From positions 1 to 64,000 of the forward strand of contig CAJQUW010005721.1 of NCBI GenBank assembly GCA_907163375.1: 64,000 nt of DNA, read 5' to 3'. The position numbers and the translations under genes are program-made. Position 1 is the stretch's first letter; every line of letters begins with the position of its first letter. This stretch comes from Prostheceraeus crozeri. Lineage: Eukaryota > Platyhelminthes > Polycladida > Euryleptidae. The notes under the pieces were generated by a model. It saw only the letters and a list, made by a program, of their open reading frames with translations, did not search any database and had not been told where the DNA came from. Positions 10,641 to 19,872 of the stretch are shown piece by piece.

Positions 10641-12689
10641 AGATCTTCCTATGGTGTACATGTCCTAAAGGTATTATTCAATAGCCACATTCATTCTCCA
10701 GCAAAGTCTATTGACTTGAACAAGCTAGAAGGTATTCAAGAGCAATCTGCGAAGCACCTTCGTTTGTAAGCAATGTCCGTTTATGTTCAGATAAATATGG
10801 GTACAATTTGTTTACGTACAAAATTCACTCACACTGCGCTGATACGCGACAAAAAACCACGGATGCTATATTTTCCCAAAAGCGTATGTGGTGAAATACA
10901 TTGTCCATATTCAATAGCTTATGCAGCGGACAGGCGAAATCATTGAATAATGACAATCTACTTCACCACGTACAATGTTCCACCGAGCTGCGCGATAGGC
11001 AGACATCTACGACTGTTTACTGCAAAGAATGAAGAGGAGATTGTAATAGTGCAATCATGATTTCATAACAAAAGCCAGTGGTTTAGGGAACAACTTCTAT
11101 AAGAGGATCCTTTCGTGAATAAAACCACTTCCTTTAAAAGCTGTCTGTTGTGTCGAGTAACCTGATTTTTTAATTGTTTTTTCAACTTTTCTGCAGAAAT
11201 CTGCAATCGATCAGCTTCGACTGACCGCCGGCATCAATGGCGGGAAAGATCATAAAGACAGAGTTGATCGCAAAATCACAGAAATAAGCAGGGGAGCTTG
11301 GAATCAGAGTTCGACCCAATATCAGCTCCAAACTGCACGTACTTTGATGTAATTATGCTCTAAGCTTATGTTTCAAGCTAAACATCTATTGGCTTCAATA
11401 TTCATAAATTCAAATGTGTGTTTATTCTATCATTTAGCCGGATCATCCTACCTAGGTCCAGAGTCAGAAGACATTGGAGATCATAGCTTGATGTCTATGA
11501 ATTATTGAGGTAATTTATGTCTCTAACTATCTATGGATGCATGATCCTCTTAAGCGAATATCATCCACCTGTCAATGAAGTGAATCACCAACCTATAAAC
11601 AAAACATTTCTGTCAAAATTCCACCATAACGGAGTGTTTGGCTGAATTGGCCGAGTGCTGCCTGGTCGTTCACTAATGCAGCTGACAGCAACTGGGTTCC
11701 AACTCTTTGAATTGCCACTGAGCAAATGGGCATGACGTTACGAACAGCCTCTTTTGCATTGCGACAATCCTATTGGATTCGAAAATGTGTTGCATATCCG
11801 ATGACACTCAACAGTTACTCATTCTTGGACATGAAATACAGTGCATCTTCGATTATCCGGACGTAATTTCAGAATCCGTTCGATTCTCCGTGATTCCATC
11901 AAAACATGCACATGTACATACATGGAATTGAATGTTCATTTTAGCATTGCTCTCATCTTTAGGTAACACATACACGAAGTACTCTTGCTTTACCAGCAAT
12001 TAATTTTTGCTCAATGTGCGGTTCTCGCCTGAGTCAAATAATAGGCAAGCAGCTAAATGATTGGAGCATTCTTAAGTAGGTTATGCATGCTAGTCAAAGC
12101 TGGGATACAGCTCTGATAAATCACTTTCAATTCATGGTCTCAGTTCACGGTCTTTGTTTGTGTACGTGTAATTATGTGCTTTAATAGGAACGACAGTGAA
12201 TATATTCCAAACATGTACAATTGATGCTCATAATTTCATTAAACAGTCGAAGAATCGGAATCAAATATATCAAAAATATTATATGGATATATGTAGATCA
12301 TAATCTACGGGATCTTGGTATATAATCTTGGTCTTTGACCTACGCCCACAAGCTTTTGCTAACATGGGATTTAAAAATTCGCTTATCCGGATATTTCGCT
12401 TATCCGGATCTTTGACTGACCTGTTGGGTTTTGACCATCCGGATAATCGGAACTCCTTTTTCTTTTGTGATCTTTCTCAATACTTTTACTATGTATATAC
12501 ATTTCATGAAATATTTGTACATTCATCTTATTTGTTAGAGGTATCGAATATTCACATCAGTATGCTAACAAGGCATCATCTCAACAACACCTTTTGCAAG
12601 GAAAAATAACACAGTAATGCACATGAGATGCTGCGTCTTTTCTCTTCATGGGCATTGAAGGACTGCATCTTAGCTTATAGAGACAAGCT
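10641..12689. other. No gene recognised
   Basis: Any further C-terminal exons of the minus-strand gene could lie here, but I found no convincing splice-bounded frame. A tRNA-like stretch near 11640 was considered and rejected. Confidence 0.45.
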
Positions 12690-12814
12690 AGAAGCACGAC
12701 TACTTTTCCTATCTCTGTAAGGCACCGACAATTTCTTTTCGTCAACTTAGTGAGTTCCTGCAATCAGTCTACACTTCTAACAAAGTAATGCGCTCAAACA
12801 ATGTAATTCTGTGG
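12690..12814 (-). mobile_element. hAT-like MITE (520-bp family), terminal fragment
   Basis: This matches the terminal 125 bp of the family: ACTTTTCCTATCTCTGTAAGG, CACTTAGTGAGTTCCTGCA-like, CACTTCTAACAAAGTAATGCG, then AATGTAATTCTGTG at the end. The rest of the element is absent. It sits just downstream of the last recognised exon of the host gene. Confidence 0.65.
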
Positions 12815-12966
12815 AGTCAGCTGTCAGTTAAGTAAAAACTGTTCATCTAACATTTCATGTCTCTGGGCACTTATGAGCCAGTCTTTGCAATGATAATGAA
12901 GAGAAAGGACGTAAGGTTTCGGATACATTACTGTAGGTTGCTTTTTCTTCCAAGACAAGCACTTAC

Positions 12967-14065
12967 ATTCGTCTTGATATAACTCCAGATATTTTGACTC
13001 CAATGACGGTGCTCAGGTCCAAGGCCTGCAAATCGTGTAAGAAATTCTTTCACATCATCTTTCATGAGGTAGAAATCGACGATTGAATTCTGCATCCACG
13101 TTTCCACAACTCGCATCACGACACGATGTTCCAGTGAGAATTCCGTGGGTAGATATCCGTTGGAGCTGCGTGGGCAGTGACAAGGAGTGCTGGGAGATGC
13201 CTGACCGTCCCCTACACGTTCTGTCGTTAGTCCACATTCGCCGTCCATGGCCACAGGAGGAGGGGGAAGGAATACGAGGGATCGCGGACGATCAGTGGGA
13301 CTACAAATGGAGCTGCCATCTGGCGGGAGACATGAATCACGGTCTCCGCAGCTCAAAGTTTGATTCGGCGAGCTGTTGACCGCGTTCTGACGCTGTAGGA
13401 TATGCGTGGCGGCGGGAGGGGCGGGGTCTGGGCTGAGGTTGAAGATGGAAGAAGACAAGGAATTATTCCAAGACGTAGGATGTTCGAGGGATTCCTGTGG
13501 TGACGGAATGGTGAATTGGAAGGTCGGTTTCACCAGTTCGTGCATGGAGGAAGAGACACCGATGGTGATGTTAAGGAGATTGAGTTCTGGTTCCGGCTGA
13601 TGTATGATTGGCGTGGAAGGTTTACACAAGTTCGGTACAGAATTCGACCGGGAGAGGAGCAAAGAAGGCGACGCGGAACGGGAATCTCCATTCGAATTGG
13701 GTAAGTTGATGAGTTCGCGCTGGAAGGCAATCAATTCTCTCTCGGCGTCTTCTTTGCATTGAGAGTCAGTCTTGGAGAGAGAGGCTGTCGTGGGTACACC
13801 ACGCACACGTTTTGACGCTCGCCAGGGGAAGAATTTCTTGGGTTCGTGCATCAGGATTTCCAGCGTCTCATCGTCCTCCTCGATGCTTTTGATATCATCC
13901 TTCTCCACCGGATTCTCCCACGGACAGACCACATTGTAGCCATCTTCCTCCGCCCGGGTGTACGCTGTGTAGGTGAAACTCGGCCGCCGACCAGAGTCAC
14001 ACAAACTGGACATCTCCACCTGAGATAATTGCCACGGAAGTAACGGACTGGGACCACTGTTCGAC
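12967..14065 (-). CDS. Exon: Ser/Pro-rich region and C-terminal helical segment
   Basis: This exon adds 366 codons. The acceptor follows CTTCGTTCCCTCACAG and the donor is GTAAGTGC after ...IKTN. The first part has an acidic cluster (EEDDETLEI), then PKKFFPWRASKR, followed by a long low-complexity Ser/Pro linker with likely phosphorylation or docking motifs (RSNSVPNL, PSPLLPW, FTIPSPQES, PPPPVAM). The last 60 residues are helical (HRVVMRVVETW, then MQNSIVDFYLMKDDVKEFL). They resemble the closing helices of a RasGEF N-terminal (REM) module, but this is only pattern similarity. No catalytic domain follows within the recognised sequence. The exon joins 14629-15077 through a shared codon (CAC AG|G), so phase supports the pair. 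I do not recognise the family. Confidence 0.75.
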
Positions 14066-14099
14066 CTGTGAGGGAACGAAGAGCAGAGATAAGGCCTGA

Positions 14100-14310
14100 G
14101 AGATGTTATGCTATCTCTTCGTAATGCCATCATAGACATTTCTTCAATGTTATCATAGACCTCTCTCCATACTGTTAACACAGACATCTCTTTAAGCTGA
14201 TGTCTATGATAACAGCACAGAAGGATGTCTATGATAGCAACATGGAGAGATGTCTATGCAAATGGTGGCTGTATAAAGAAATGTCTATGATAACAGTGCG
14301 AAGAGATTTC
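14100..14310. repeat. Intronic direct and inverted repeats around TGTCTATGATAACAG
   Basis: Several copies of TGTCTATGATAACAG-like sequence occur on the plus strand (14205-14300). The reverse form (GTTATCATAGACATTTCTTC and similar) occurs at 14130-14165, so the region can fold back on itself. It lies in the intron between exons 14629-15077 and 12967-14065. Single TCTATGAT motifs recur elsewhere in the window, for example near 16558 and 17197, which hints at a spreading short repeat. Confidence 0.5.
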
Positions 14311-14628
14311 TATTGCCTATAATTGCAGAACAGAAAGTGTTGCAAAAGTCATCCTTGCATTATTTTGAGATAATTTCGATAATAAGGAGACCGTGCTAAA
14401 TAGACGAGTATGTTAAATATATTAGCCTAATAGAAGTAGACTAGGTTAAAAGGTTTAGTGAAATGATAAGTGGAAAACTGAAAGCAGTTTGTCATTAATT
14501 AGCTTCACATTTAACTACCTAACGGATACCTTAAGCATTATCTGCCACTGAAGGTAACTAAAAGAAGTTCTACTTAAAGATAGGCAGGAGATGGCAGAAC
14601 CTTCTCGAAGACCTGCATAAGACCTCAC

Positions 14629-15077
14629 CTGTGGGAGCGGCGGTCAATGTCTGAGCTCCGCCGACTCTCACTGGCCACAGTGATGGAGGAGAGCCGACGC
14701 GGGGAAGGCGAGCGCCGCTGTCGAGGCGGTCCCGGTGACGGCAGCGGTTTCGGAGGCTCCTCTTTCTCAGGAGGTCGCACCACAACCTGTTTTTGGGTCT
14801 CTTCCGATCGTCGTCTCTCCGCCAGCTTCGCCTCTTCTTCCTTCTTTCTTCGACTGCTCCGTCGACGTTTCCGATAGGATCTCCCGAAGAGTCGGTGGTT
14901 GAGGATCCGTATGACAATGAGAGGATGAACCACGCTCGGCAAGGTGTCCAGAATCACCTCCAACATGGACACAGAGCCCAGGGAAGTGAGAGCTGAACAG
15001 GGATCCAAGCAGCCCATCAAATTCTCCAGAGTCGGCAAAACTGTCCCTTCCACCATCTCCCGGCGTCCCTCTTCCAT
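14629..15077 (-). CDS. Exon: helical repeat followed by Arg/Lys-rich linker
   Basis: The acceptor follows ATTTCTCCTCCTCTGTAG and the donor is CACAG|GTGAGG. In the frame that joins the next exon it encodes 149 codons. The first 65 residues look like an armadillo/HEAT repeat (VLPTLENLMGCLD, SVSMLEVILDTLP, VVHPLIVIRILNHRLFG). A highly charged stretch follows (RKRRRSSRRKKEEEAKLAER), then a Pro/Ser-rich tail (PPKPLPSPGPPRQRRSPSPR). The charged stretch could be a nuclear-localisation-like or membrane-binding segment, by composition only. Two other frames across this exon stay open for about 110 codons because of the repetitive purine content. They are rejected because they do not join the next exon in phase. 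Confidence 0.7.
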
Positions 15078-15157
15078 CTACAGAGGAGGAGAAATGCAAG
15101 ATTTACGTTATCCTGCAAATGAGTAACCTGTTCCAGGCCTAGTGGCTTTGATAAATA

Positions 15158-15370
15158 GAGCAATGATGGGCCTCTTTGTCGGGACGGTGCTGTTACTGCT
15201 GCAACGGCAGCAACCGGAAGAGGACACCTGAGATGGTTCGGTCGTGTTAAGAGTTGGGGAGAGCAATGATGGGCCTCTTTGTCGGGACGGTGGTGTTACT
15301 ACTGCAACGGCAGCAACCGGAAGAGGACACCTGAGATGGTTCGGTCGTGTTAAGAGTTGGGGAGAGCTGA
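15158..15370 (+). repeat. Tandem duplication of a 103-bp unit, possibly LINE-derived
   Basis: The unit beginning GAGCAATGATGGGCCTCTTT at 15158 is repeated from 15261 with almost no change, so the duplication is recent. The plus-strand frame reads GRGHLRWFGRVKSWGE, which resembles the LRWFGHV motif near the C-terminus of many LINE reverse transcriptases. This suggests the unit is a small retroelement scrap in the intron upstream of exon 14629-15077. The LINE assignment is tentative. Confidence 0.5.
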
Positions 15371-15443
15371 GATTCGTCGCAAGGTTTAGAAGAACTTGGC
15401 ATGGTAGGGCTTAGTAAGACTGTAGTATGATTAGGTAAGAAAA

Positions 15444-15751
15444 TTCATCTAATCTCAACAAATGTAACCACCACGAGACATGTTTCAGCCTGTTGGGGCT
15501 CAGTCGTGGATAGGCATACCCTCCAACCACAAGACCACCGGAGCATCTGTTGAGAGCGCGAATTAGCCAGGAAGGCACTGCTTTAACGCAGGCACGTGGA
15601 GGGCGGATTGCACTCTGTAATCACTTAATGCCGTATCTGAGATTGTGACGCTGTGTCAAGACTCCATCGTCGCTAGTTCAAACCTACCCACAACTGATGA
15701 GGCCGAAACATGTCTCGTGGTGGTTACATCTGCTGAGATTTGATGAATTTA
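15444..15751. mobile_element. Inverted-repeat element with hammerhead-ribozyme-like ends
   Basis: About 50 bases at each end are inverted copies of each other (left ATTCATCTAATCTCAACAAA..., right ...GCTGAGATTTGATGAATTT). Read outward from the interior, each end carries CTGA, then GAAACATGTC, then TCGTGG. The left end (minus strand) has CCACGA before CTGA, pairing perfectly with TCGTGG, and a GCC/GGC hairpin in the position of stem II. The right end (plus strand) has the full CTGATGA but no stem II loop. A worn single end lies at 3831-3880. The interior (about 200 bp) is noncoding. The element lies in an intron of the host gene. Confidence 0.6.
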
Positions 15752-15847
15752 TCAATTGCCACGTTCCTTTCTTAATAAAAAAGAAAATATAATGGAAAGT
15801 AACTGCATACGACTAGTACTTTCGATATCGTCACATTGTAAGTCAAC

Positions 15848-16044
15848 CAATCCAGGCCATCTCGATGTCATGAGGTTTATTAGACAGGAATGGATCACGG
15901 ACGAAATCTGACCGGTACATCTCCATCATTGGACTTGCGGCCGACCAGTTCCGAAACATCATCGGCTTGTATCGTTCACGGGCGGATGTCGGGCGCACAA
16001 ATGTAGATATTGAGGCAGCAGGTAACAGCCTCTTGGTCACAAGA
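15848..16044 (-). CDS. Exon: conserved-looking segment of the helical protein
   Basis: The acceptor follows CAAAATATCTGCAG. The frame gives LVTKRLLPAASISTFV, a basic/aromatic stretch (RERYKPMMFRNWSAASP), then MEMYRSDFVRDPFLSNKPHD and IEMAW. The density of charged and aromatic residues argues for real coding sequence. The only in-frame end is a weak donor (ATTG|GTTGAC), which leaves phase 1, whereas exon 14629-15077 needs phase 0. The acceptor needs two bases from the previous exon, whereas exon 18170-18333 ends at phase 0. One or more small exons are therefore missing on each side, or a border is wrong. Confidence 0.6.
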
Positions 16045-17288
16045 CTGCAGATATTTTGTTCAATTAAACTTTGTACAAAGTACAAAACCTTTAACAACGG
16101 AATAATAAATGAATCGAAGAATGATCATCTTTCCAATTCTAGCCATCTCTCGACTCACTGAACAAGTTAGAGTAAACAGGTTTTTGATCAACTCATTGAA
16201 GTGTAAATAGTTCATTAAAATCCCACCTAAATGGGATATCTATGGTGTCATGTGATGCCATTAACGTGAAGTGAATGTCTATTGCGAGTGAGATTCTACT
16301 TTTTCAATTTTCATTTTCTTATAAATGTGGCGACAAACGATCTCCTGTGAGGAAAGTGATATTCTGATAAATACACGCAATGACATCTTGTGAAATTTCG
16401 GAGCACAACTCTGCAAAGAAGCAGCGTATCAAGTTTGTTACCTTCTTGTCGCCATCGCAAGAATTGCAATGAGATGGATTCAACATGCGAAGTCATCTTT
16501 TTCATGACATGAAAATTGATCTGATCATTTATGTGCATTCATACTTTACAGTGTAATAATCTCTATGATTATTTCTTCAATAATAAACTTTATGCTTTCA
16601 TAGGAGTGGATAAATTTCAAGGAGTGCAATAAAGTCTATACTCTAAATCTGTTAAGGTATTCTGCCATGATATAAAAATGTCGCAGGGCAACATGGTTTA
16701 CTATAATATTAACTATGTTAATACCATATGAGATTTCAAGGTAAGTACTGTACAAATCAGTATATGTAGCGCCTACTTATACCAGCATACATATACCATG
16801 ATGTACATAGAGATCCCCTCAATAACCCGGGAGTTATTTTCAGAGAATATCCCTACGTTTGGTTTAACGAAATTGTTGAATTCTTCCGAGATGTTGTTGG
16901 TTGCTTGTAATCATCCATTAAACTTGCAAGTTCATCAAAGTCTAAATCAATTTCTGCCATATTGAATCGGTGAATGAATGAATCAAACGATGCAATTTCT
17001 GAAATTACTGCAGAAGTTACTCCATAGATCTCTGTTTTCTAATTTTAAATAAATAAACTTTATGACATGTATGACGAAGCACGAGCATTCTTCAAATTCC
17101 CGAGGGCTTTTGAAGAATGATATCGTATATCTATTACATATACATCTATCCATAGACTTCCTGTAACAGAACATTCTTCTACAATTAAGAAGTCTATGAT
17201 CTTAGCAGTAACTTCTATGTTACAAGCATTGAAAAATGACAACAGGGTAATGCGCATTGTCTACTTATATACTCTATGACATTAAAAA
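16045..17288. other. Intronic DNA, possible missing exon at 16311-16545
   Basis: The phase gap between exons 18170-18333 and 15848-16044 predicts an exon here whose length leaves remainder 2 when divided by 3. The best candidate DNA is 16311-16545 on the minus strand. Frames there read KKMTSHVESISLQFLRWRQE (followed by a GTAACA donor-like site) and LCSEISQDVIACIYQNITF. None gives clean borders and the right phase, so I leave it open. Confidence 0.3.
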
Positions 17289-17440
17289 CGATCCACTGGT
17301 AGCGTGATGATCTGTGCCGGTATCTGGCACGGAGGTCGAACTGTCGCATTCATTGTGAATGGGAACTTGAACGGAGAGCGATATTTATCGAATATCATAT
17401 CTCCAATCGTCATCCCAACGGTAAAGGAACTCAACCTCAT
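17289..17440 (+). pseudogene. Tc1/mariner-type transposase fragment
   Basis: Plus-strand translation gives SVMICAGIWHGGRTVAFIVN, then GNLNGERYLSNIISPIVIP. This matches the stretch of Tc1-like DDE transposases that usually reads VMVWGGI...GRT...F..GNLN..RY...I..P.V.P, upstream of the second catalytic Asp. It ends at a stop after about 50 codons, and no flanking transposase or inverted repeats are visible, so it is a small relic. Confidence 0.7.
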
Positions 17441-18169
17441 ATAGATGGGGAAGATAGGATTAGAGTGGAAATCACCCCCTTGACACCGAAAATGAATGAC
17501 AATAAGTCACTAGATATACCATGCGTTCATGTATCTATAATGCGCAGCATTTTAAAGCTTTCTATGTCCAAAGGTTAGTAAGTTCCACGAATGATGGATG
17601 GAAAACATGAACCTGGTTTTATGAGAAGAATTTGCATATTATAATTGCGAGCACTGGGAGCATGTAAGTTCCAGAGAACGTGCTTGATGACTGTGTCTGC
17701 GGTAATGATAGTTTGTTCTGGTTACTTGGTGTCAGGGCTGGTTCTTGTCGTGTTCCTGGTTGGTGCTTATGACTGTTGGAGACGCCCCTGTAACTGGCAA
17801 TGAGACGTCAGACTCCCCTGATTATGTGGATTGCTGACAGGGTTGTTTCTCTTGGAAGTCAGCATGACACAGGTGCAAACGAGCCGGAGTTACTGAGCTT
17901 GATGGGGACCTTCCCATATGAGCAGCTGTCCCTTGTCGGCTTGACGGAGTGTCCTTGCATGCTTGCATCCTTTGTAACAGATCAGTTAGTTTGGTGCTGC
18001 GTGGATAGGACTAGATTCTTGCTGCTCTGAGTCCCATGCCGCACCTTCGTGTGTCTCTTTTACATGAAACATAACTTTCTTAGGTAATTATTTGTCATAA
18101 TAACCACGAGCCTTCAGCCCACGGTAATGATAAAGAACAATGACCTCAATGCATTACACAATGACTTAC
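17441..18169. other. No gene recognised (intron)
   Basis: A 76-codon frame on the plus strand at 17800-18030 has no domain. It lies antisense within the host gene's intron. Confidence 0.5.
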
Positions 18170-18333
18170 TTCCATCAGTAGTCGTGTTAATGCCTCAACT
18201 GTACAGCCCATCAGAGAGTGCATGTCATTCCTGTAGATAAAAAGCTTGCCCAGTGCCATGTGGTCGATATATTGATCTTCAGGAGCTTCAGAAACCACTG
18301 TGTTGGTCGCTTGTGTCTGATGATTCTCGAAAA
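18170..18333 (-). CDS. Exon of helical-repeat protein
   Basis: The acceptor is TTTGCAG|TTTTCGAG and the donor is GATGGAA|GTAAGTC. It completes a codon begun in exon 18595-18841 (G|TT) and encodes VFENHQTQATNTVVSEAPED followed by QYIDHMALGKLFIYRNDMHS and LMGCTVEALTRLLME. The last 30 residues have the amphipathic pattern of an armadillo/HEAT helix. It is separated from the preceding exon by an intron of only 261 bp, and a family-1 SINE (18370-18556) fills most of that intron. Confidence 0.8.
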
Positions 18334-18369
18334 CTGCAAAATAGAAATTCATTGACTTCAAGTTTTGTT

Positions 18370-18556
18370 GTCTCAGTGGCGCAGTGGTTAAGTGCTTGGA
18401 CTAGCGACCTTCTGGTCCAGAGGTCGAGCCCCGAGAGTGACAATGGATGCATCCGGACTAAAAGCACCGCAACGCTCCAGTTGAAAGTCTGACCATGTCA
18501 GCACCGTCGAAGTCCTCAGCACGGGGGGGGCAGTAGTGACGCTAAGCCATCATCTT
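18370..18556 (+). mobile_element. tRNA-derived SINE, family 1
   Basis: The head GTCTCAGTGGCGCAGTGGTT carries a box A match (TGGCGCAGTGG), and the body has CAACGCTCCAGTTGAAAGTC and a G-rich run (GGGGGGG) before the GACGCTAAGCCATCAT end. It makes up most of the short intron between two exons, 37 bases from the acceptor, antisense to the gene. It is one of the better preserved copies. Confidence 0.85.
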
Positions 18557-18594
18557 CATATCAATAAAATCTGTAGAAGCTCAAACGGCCTTAC

Positions 18595-18841
18595 CTTTGC
18601 TATCAAATAGATCGACACGCCCAGCTAAGCAATGAAATTGGCCGAGGTAGACAAGGATTCGTGCAGTATGATATTTGACGTACGGCGCATACTTGGTGGT
18701 ATGATTGGTATAATACCATTCGTCAGAGGGAAGGAGGAGTTGCAGAAGGTTATCGGTGATCATTGTGTCCATCAGAGGCTCATGGAAGGAAGGATCGAGG
18801 GCCAAAGAGGCAAAACATTGTAGAAGAAGGCAGAGGAGATG
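18595..18841 (-). CDS. Exon of armadillo/HEAT-like protein
   Basis: The acceptor follows TTTATTACAG and the donor is GCAAAG|GTAAGG. It encodes HLLCLLLQCFASLALDPSFH and EPLMDTMITDNLLQLLLPSD, then EWYYTNHTTKYAPYVKYHTA and RILVYLG, ending near RVDLFDSK. Two helical hairpins with Leu spacing and an invariant-looking aromatic segment (DEWYYTNHTTKYA) argue for a structured repeat domain. It starts in phase 0, exactly matching the end of exon 19853-20677 (...DALDPNHEP). The repeated DP..HEP pattern either side of the junction suggests consecutive repeats of one fold. Expression and family are unknown. Confidence 0.85.
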
Positions 18842-18992
18842 CTGTAATAAAGATTTAATCGTTTAAGTGTAAAATCGTCCGACGTATTGCTTTTGCAAAA
18901 TTTTATTTGAAAAAAATCTGGATATCTCAAACGCCTTTTCGATATTTCAAATGAATTCTTACTAACATGAGTTCATGATAAAGATCTGCATT

Positions 18993-19872
18993 AGCGGTTC
19001 ATGGTTCAGCTTCAACTCACCGGTTCATGGTTCAGCTTCAACTCACCGGTTCATGGTTTGTCTTCAACTCACCGGTTCATGGTTCAGCTTCAACTCACCG
19101 GTTCATGGTTCGGGGCTAACTCACCGGTTCATGGTTCGGGGCTAACTCACCGGTTCATGGTTCGGGGCTAACTCACCGGTTCATGGTTCAGCTTCAACTC
19201 ACCGGTTCATGGTTTGTCTTCAACTCACCGGTTCATGGTTTGGGGCTAACTCACCGGTTCATGGTTCGGGGCTAACTCACCGGTTCATGGTTCGGGGCTA
19301 ACTCACCGGTTCATGGTTCGGGGCTAACTCACCGGTTCATGGTTCGGGTCTAACTCACCGGTTCATGGTTTGTCTTCAACTCACCGGTTCATGGTTTGGG
19401 GCTAACTCACCGGTTCATGGTTCGGGGCTAACTCACCGGTTCATGGTTTGTCTTCAACTCACCGGTTCATGGTTTGGGGCTAACTCACCGGTTCATGGTT
19501 CGGGGCTAACTCACCGGTTCATGGTTTGTCTTCAACTCACCGGTTCATGGTTTGTCTTCAACTCACCGGTTCATGGTTTGGGGCTAACTCACCGGTTCAT
19601 GGTTCGGGGCTAACTCACCGGTTCATGGTTTGTCTTCAACTCACCGGTTCATGGTTCGGGTCTAACTCACCGGTTCATGGTTTGTCTTCAATTCACCGGT
19701 TCATGGTTTGTCTTCAATTCACCGGTTCATGGTTCAGCTTCAACTCACCGGTTCATGGTTCGGGTCTAACTCACCGGTTCATGGTTCAGCTGCAACTCAC
19801 CGGTTCATGGTTTGGGGCTAACTCACCGGTTCATGGTTCGGCTTCAACTCACCGGTTCATGGTTCGGGTCTA
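18993..19872 (-). repeat. 26-bp minisatellite containing an exon end and splice donor
   Basis: About 34 tandem units of 26 bp. On the minus (gene) strand each unit reads roughly GAACCATGAACCG|GTGAGTT followed by a variable GAAGCC, AGCCCC or GAAGACAA segment. The unit nearest the exon is the exon itself: its CCCGAACCATGAACCG encodes the last residues (PNHEP) of exon 19853-20677, and GTGAGTT is its donor. The array makes up 860 of the intron's 1,011 bp. Three or four unit variants alternate. The long plus-strand frames with a 26-residue period here are artefacts. Confidence 0.95.

Noticed and set aside
11635-11715. tRNA-like SINE head
   Set aside because: Only weak box A and box B resemblance, no T-stem pairing and no second copy.
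12581-12763. Minus-strand frame as the next exon of the host gene
   Set aside because: It overlaps the MITE terminal fragment, and no acceptor gives phase 0 in this frame.
14767-15099. Alternative frame of exon 14629-15077 (110 codons)
   Set aside because: It would fit the phase-1 end of 15848-16044, but it meets a stop before the donor and does not join the next exon.
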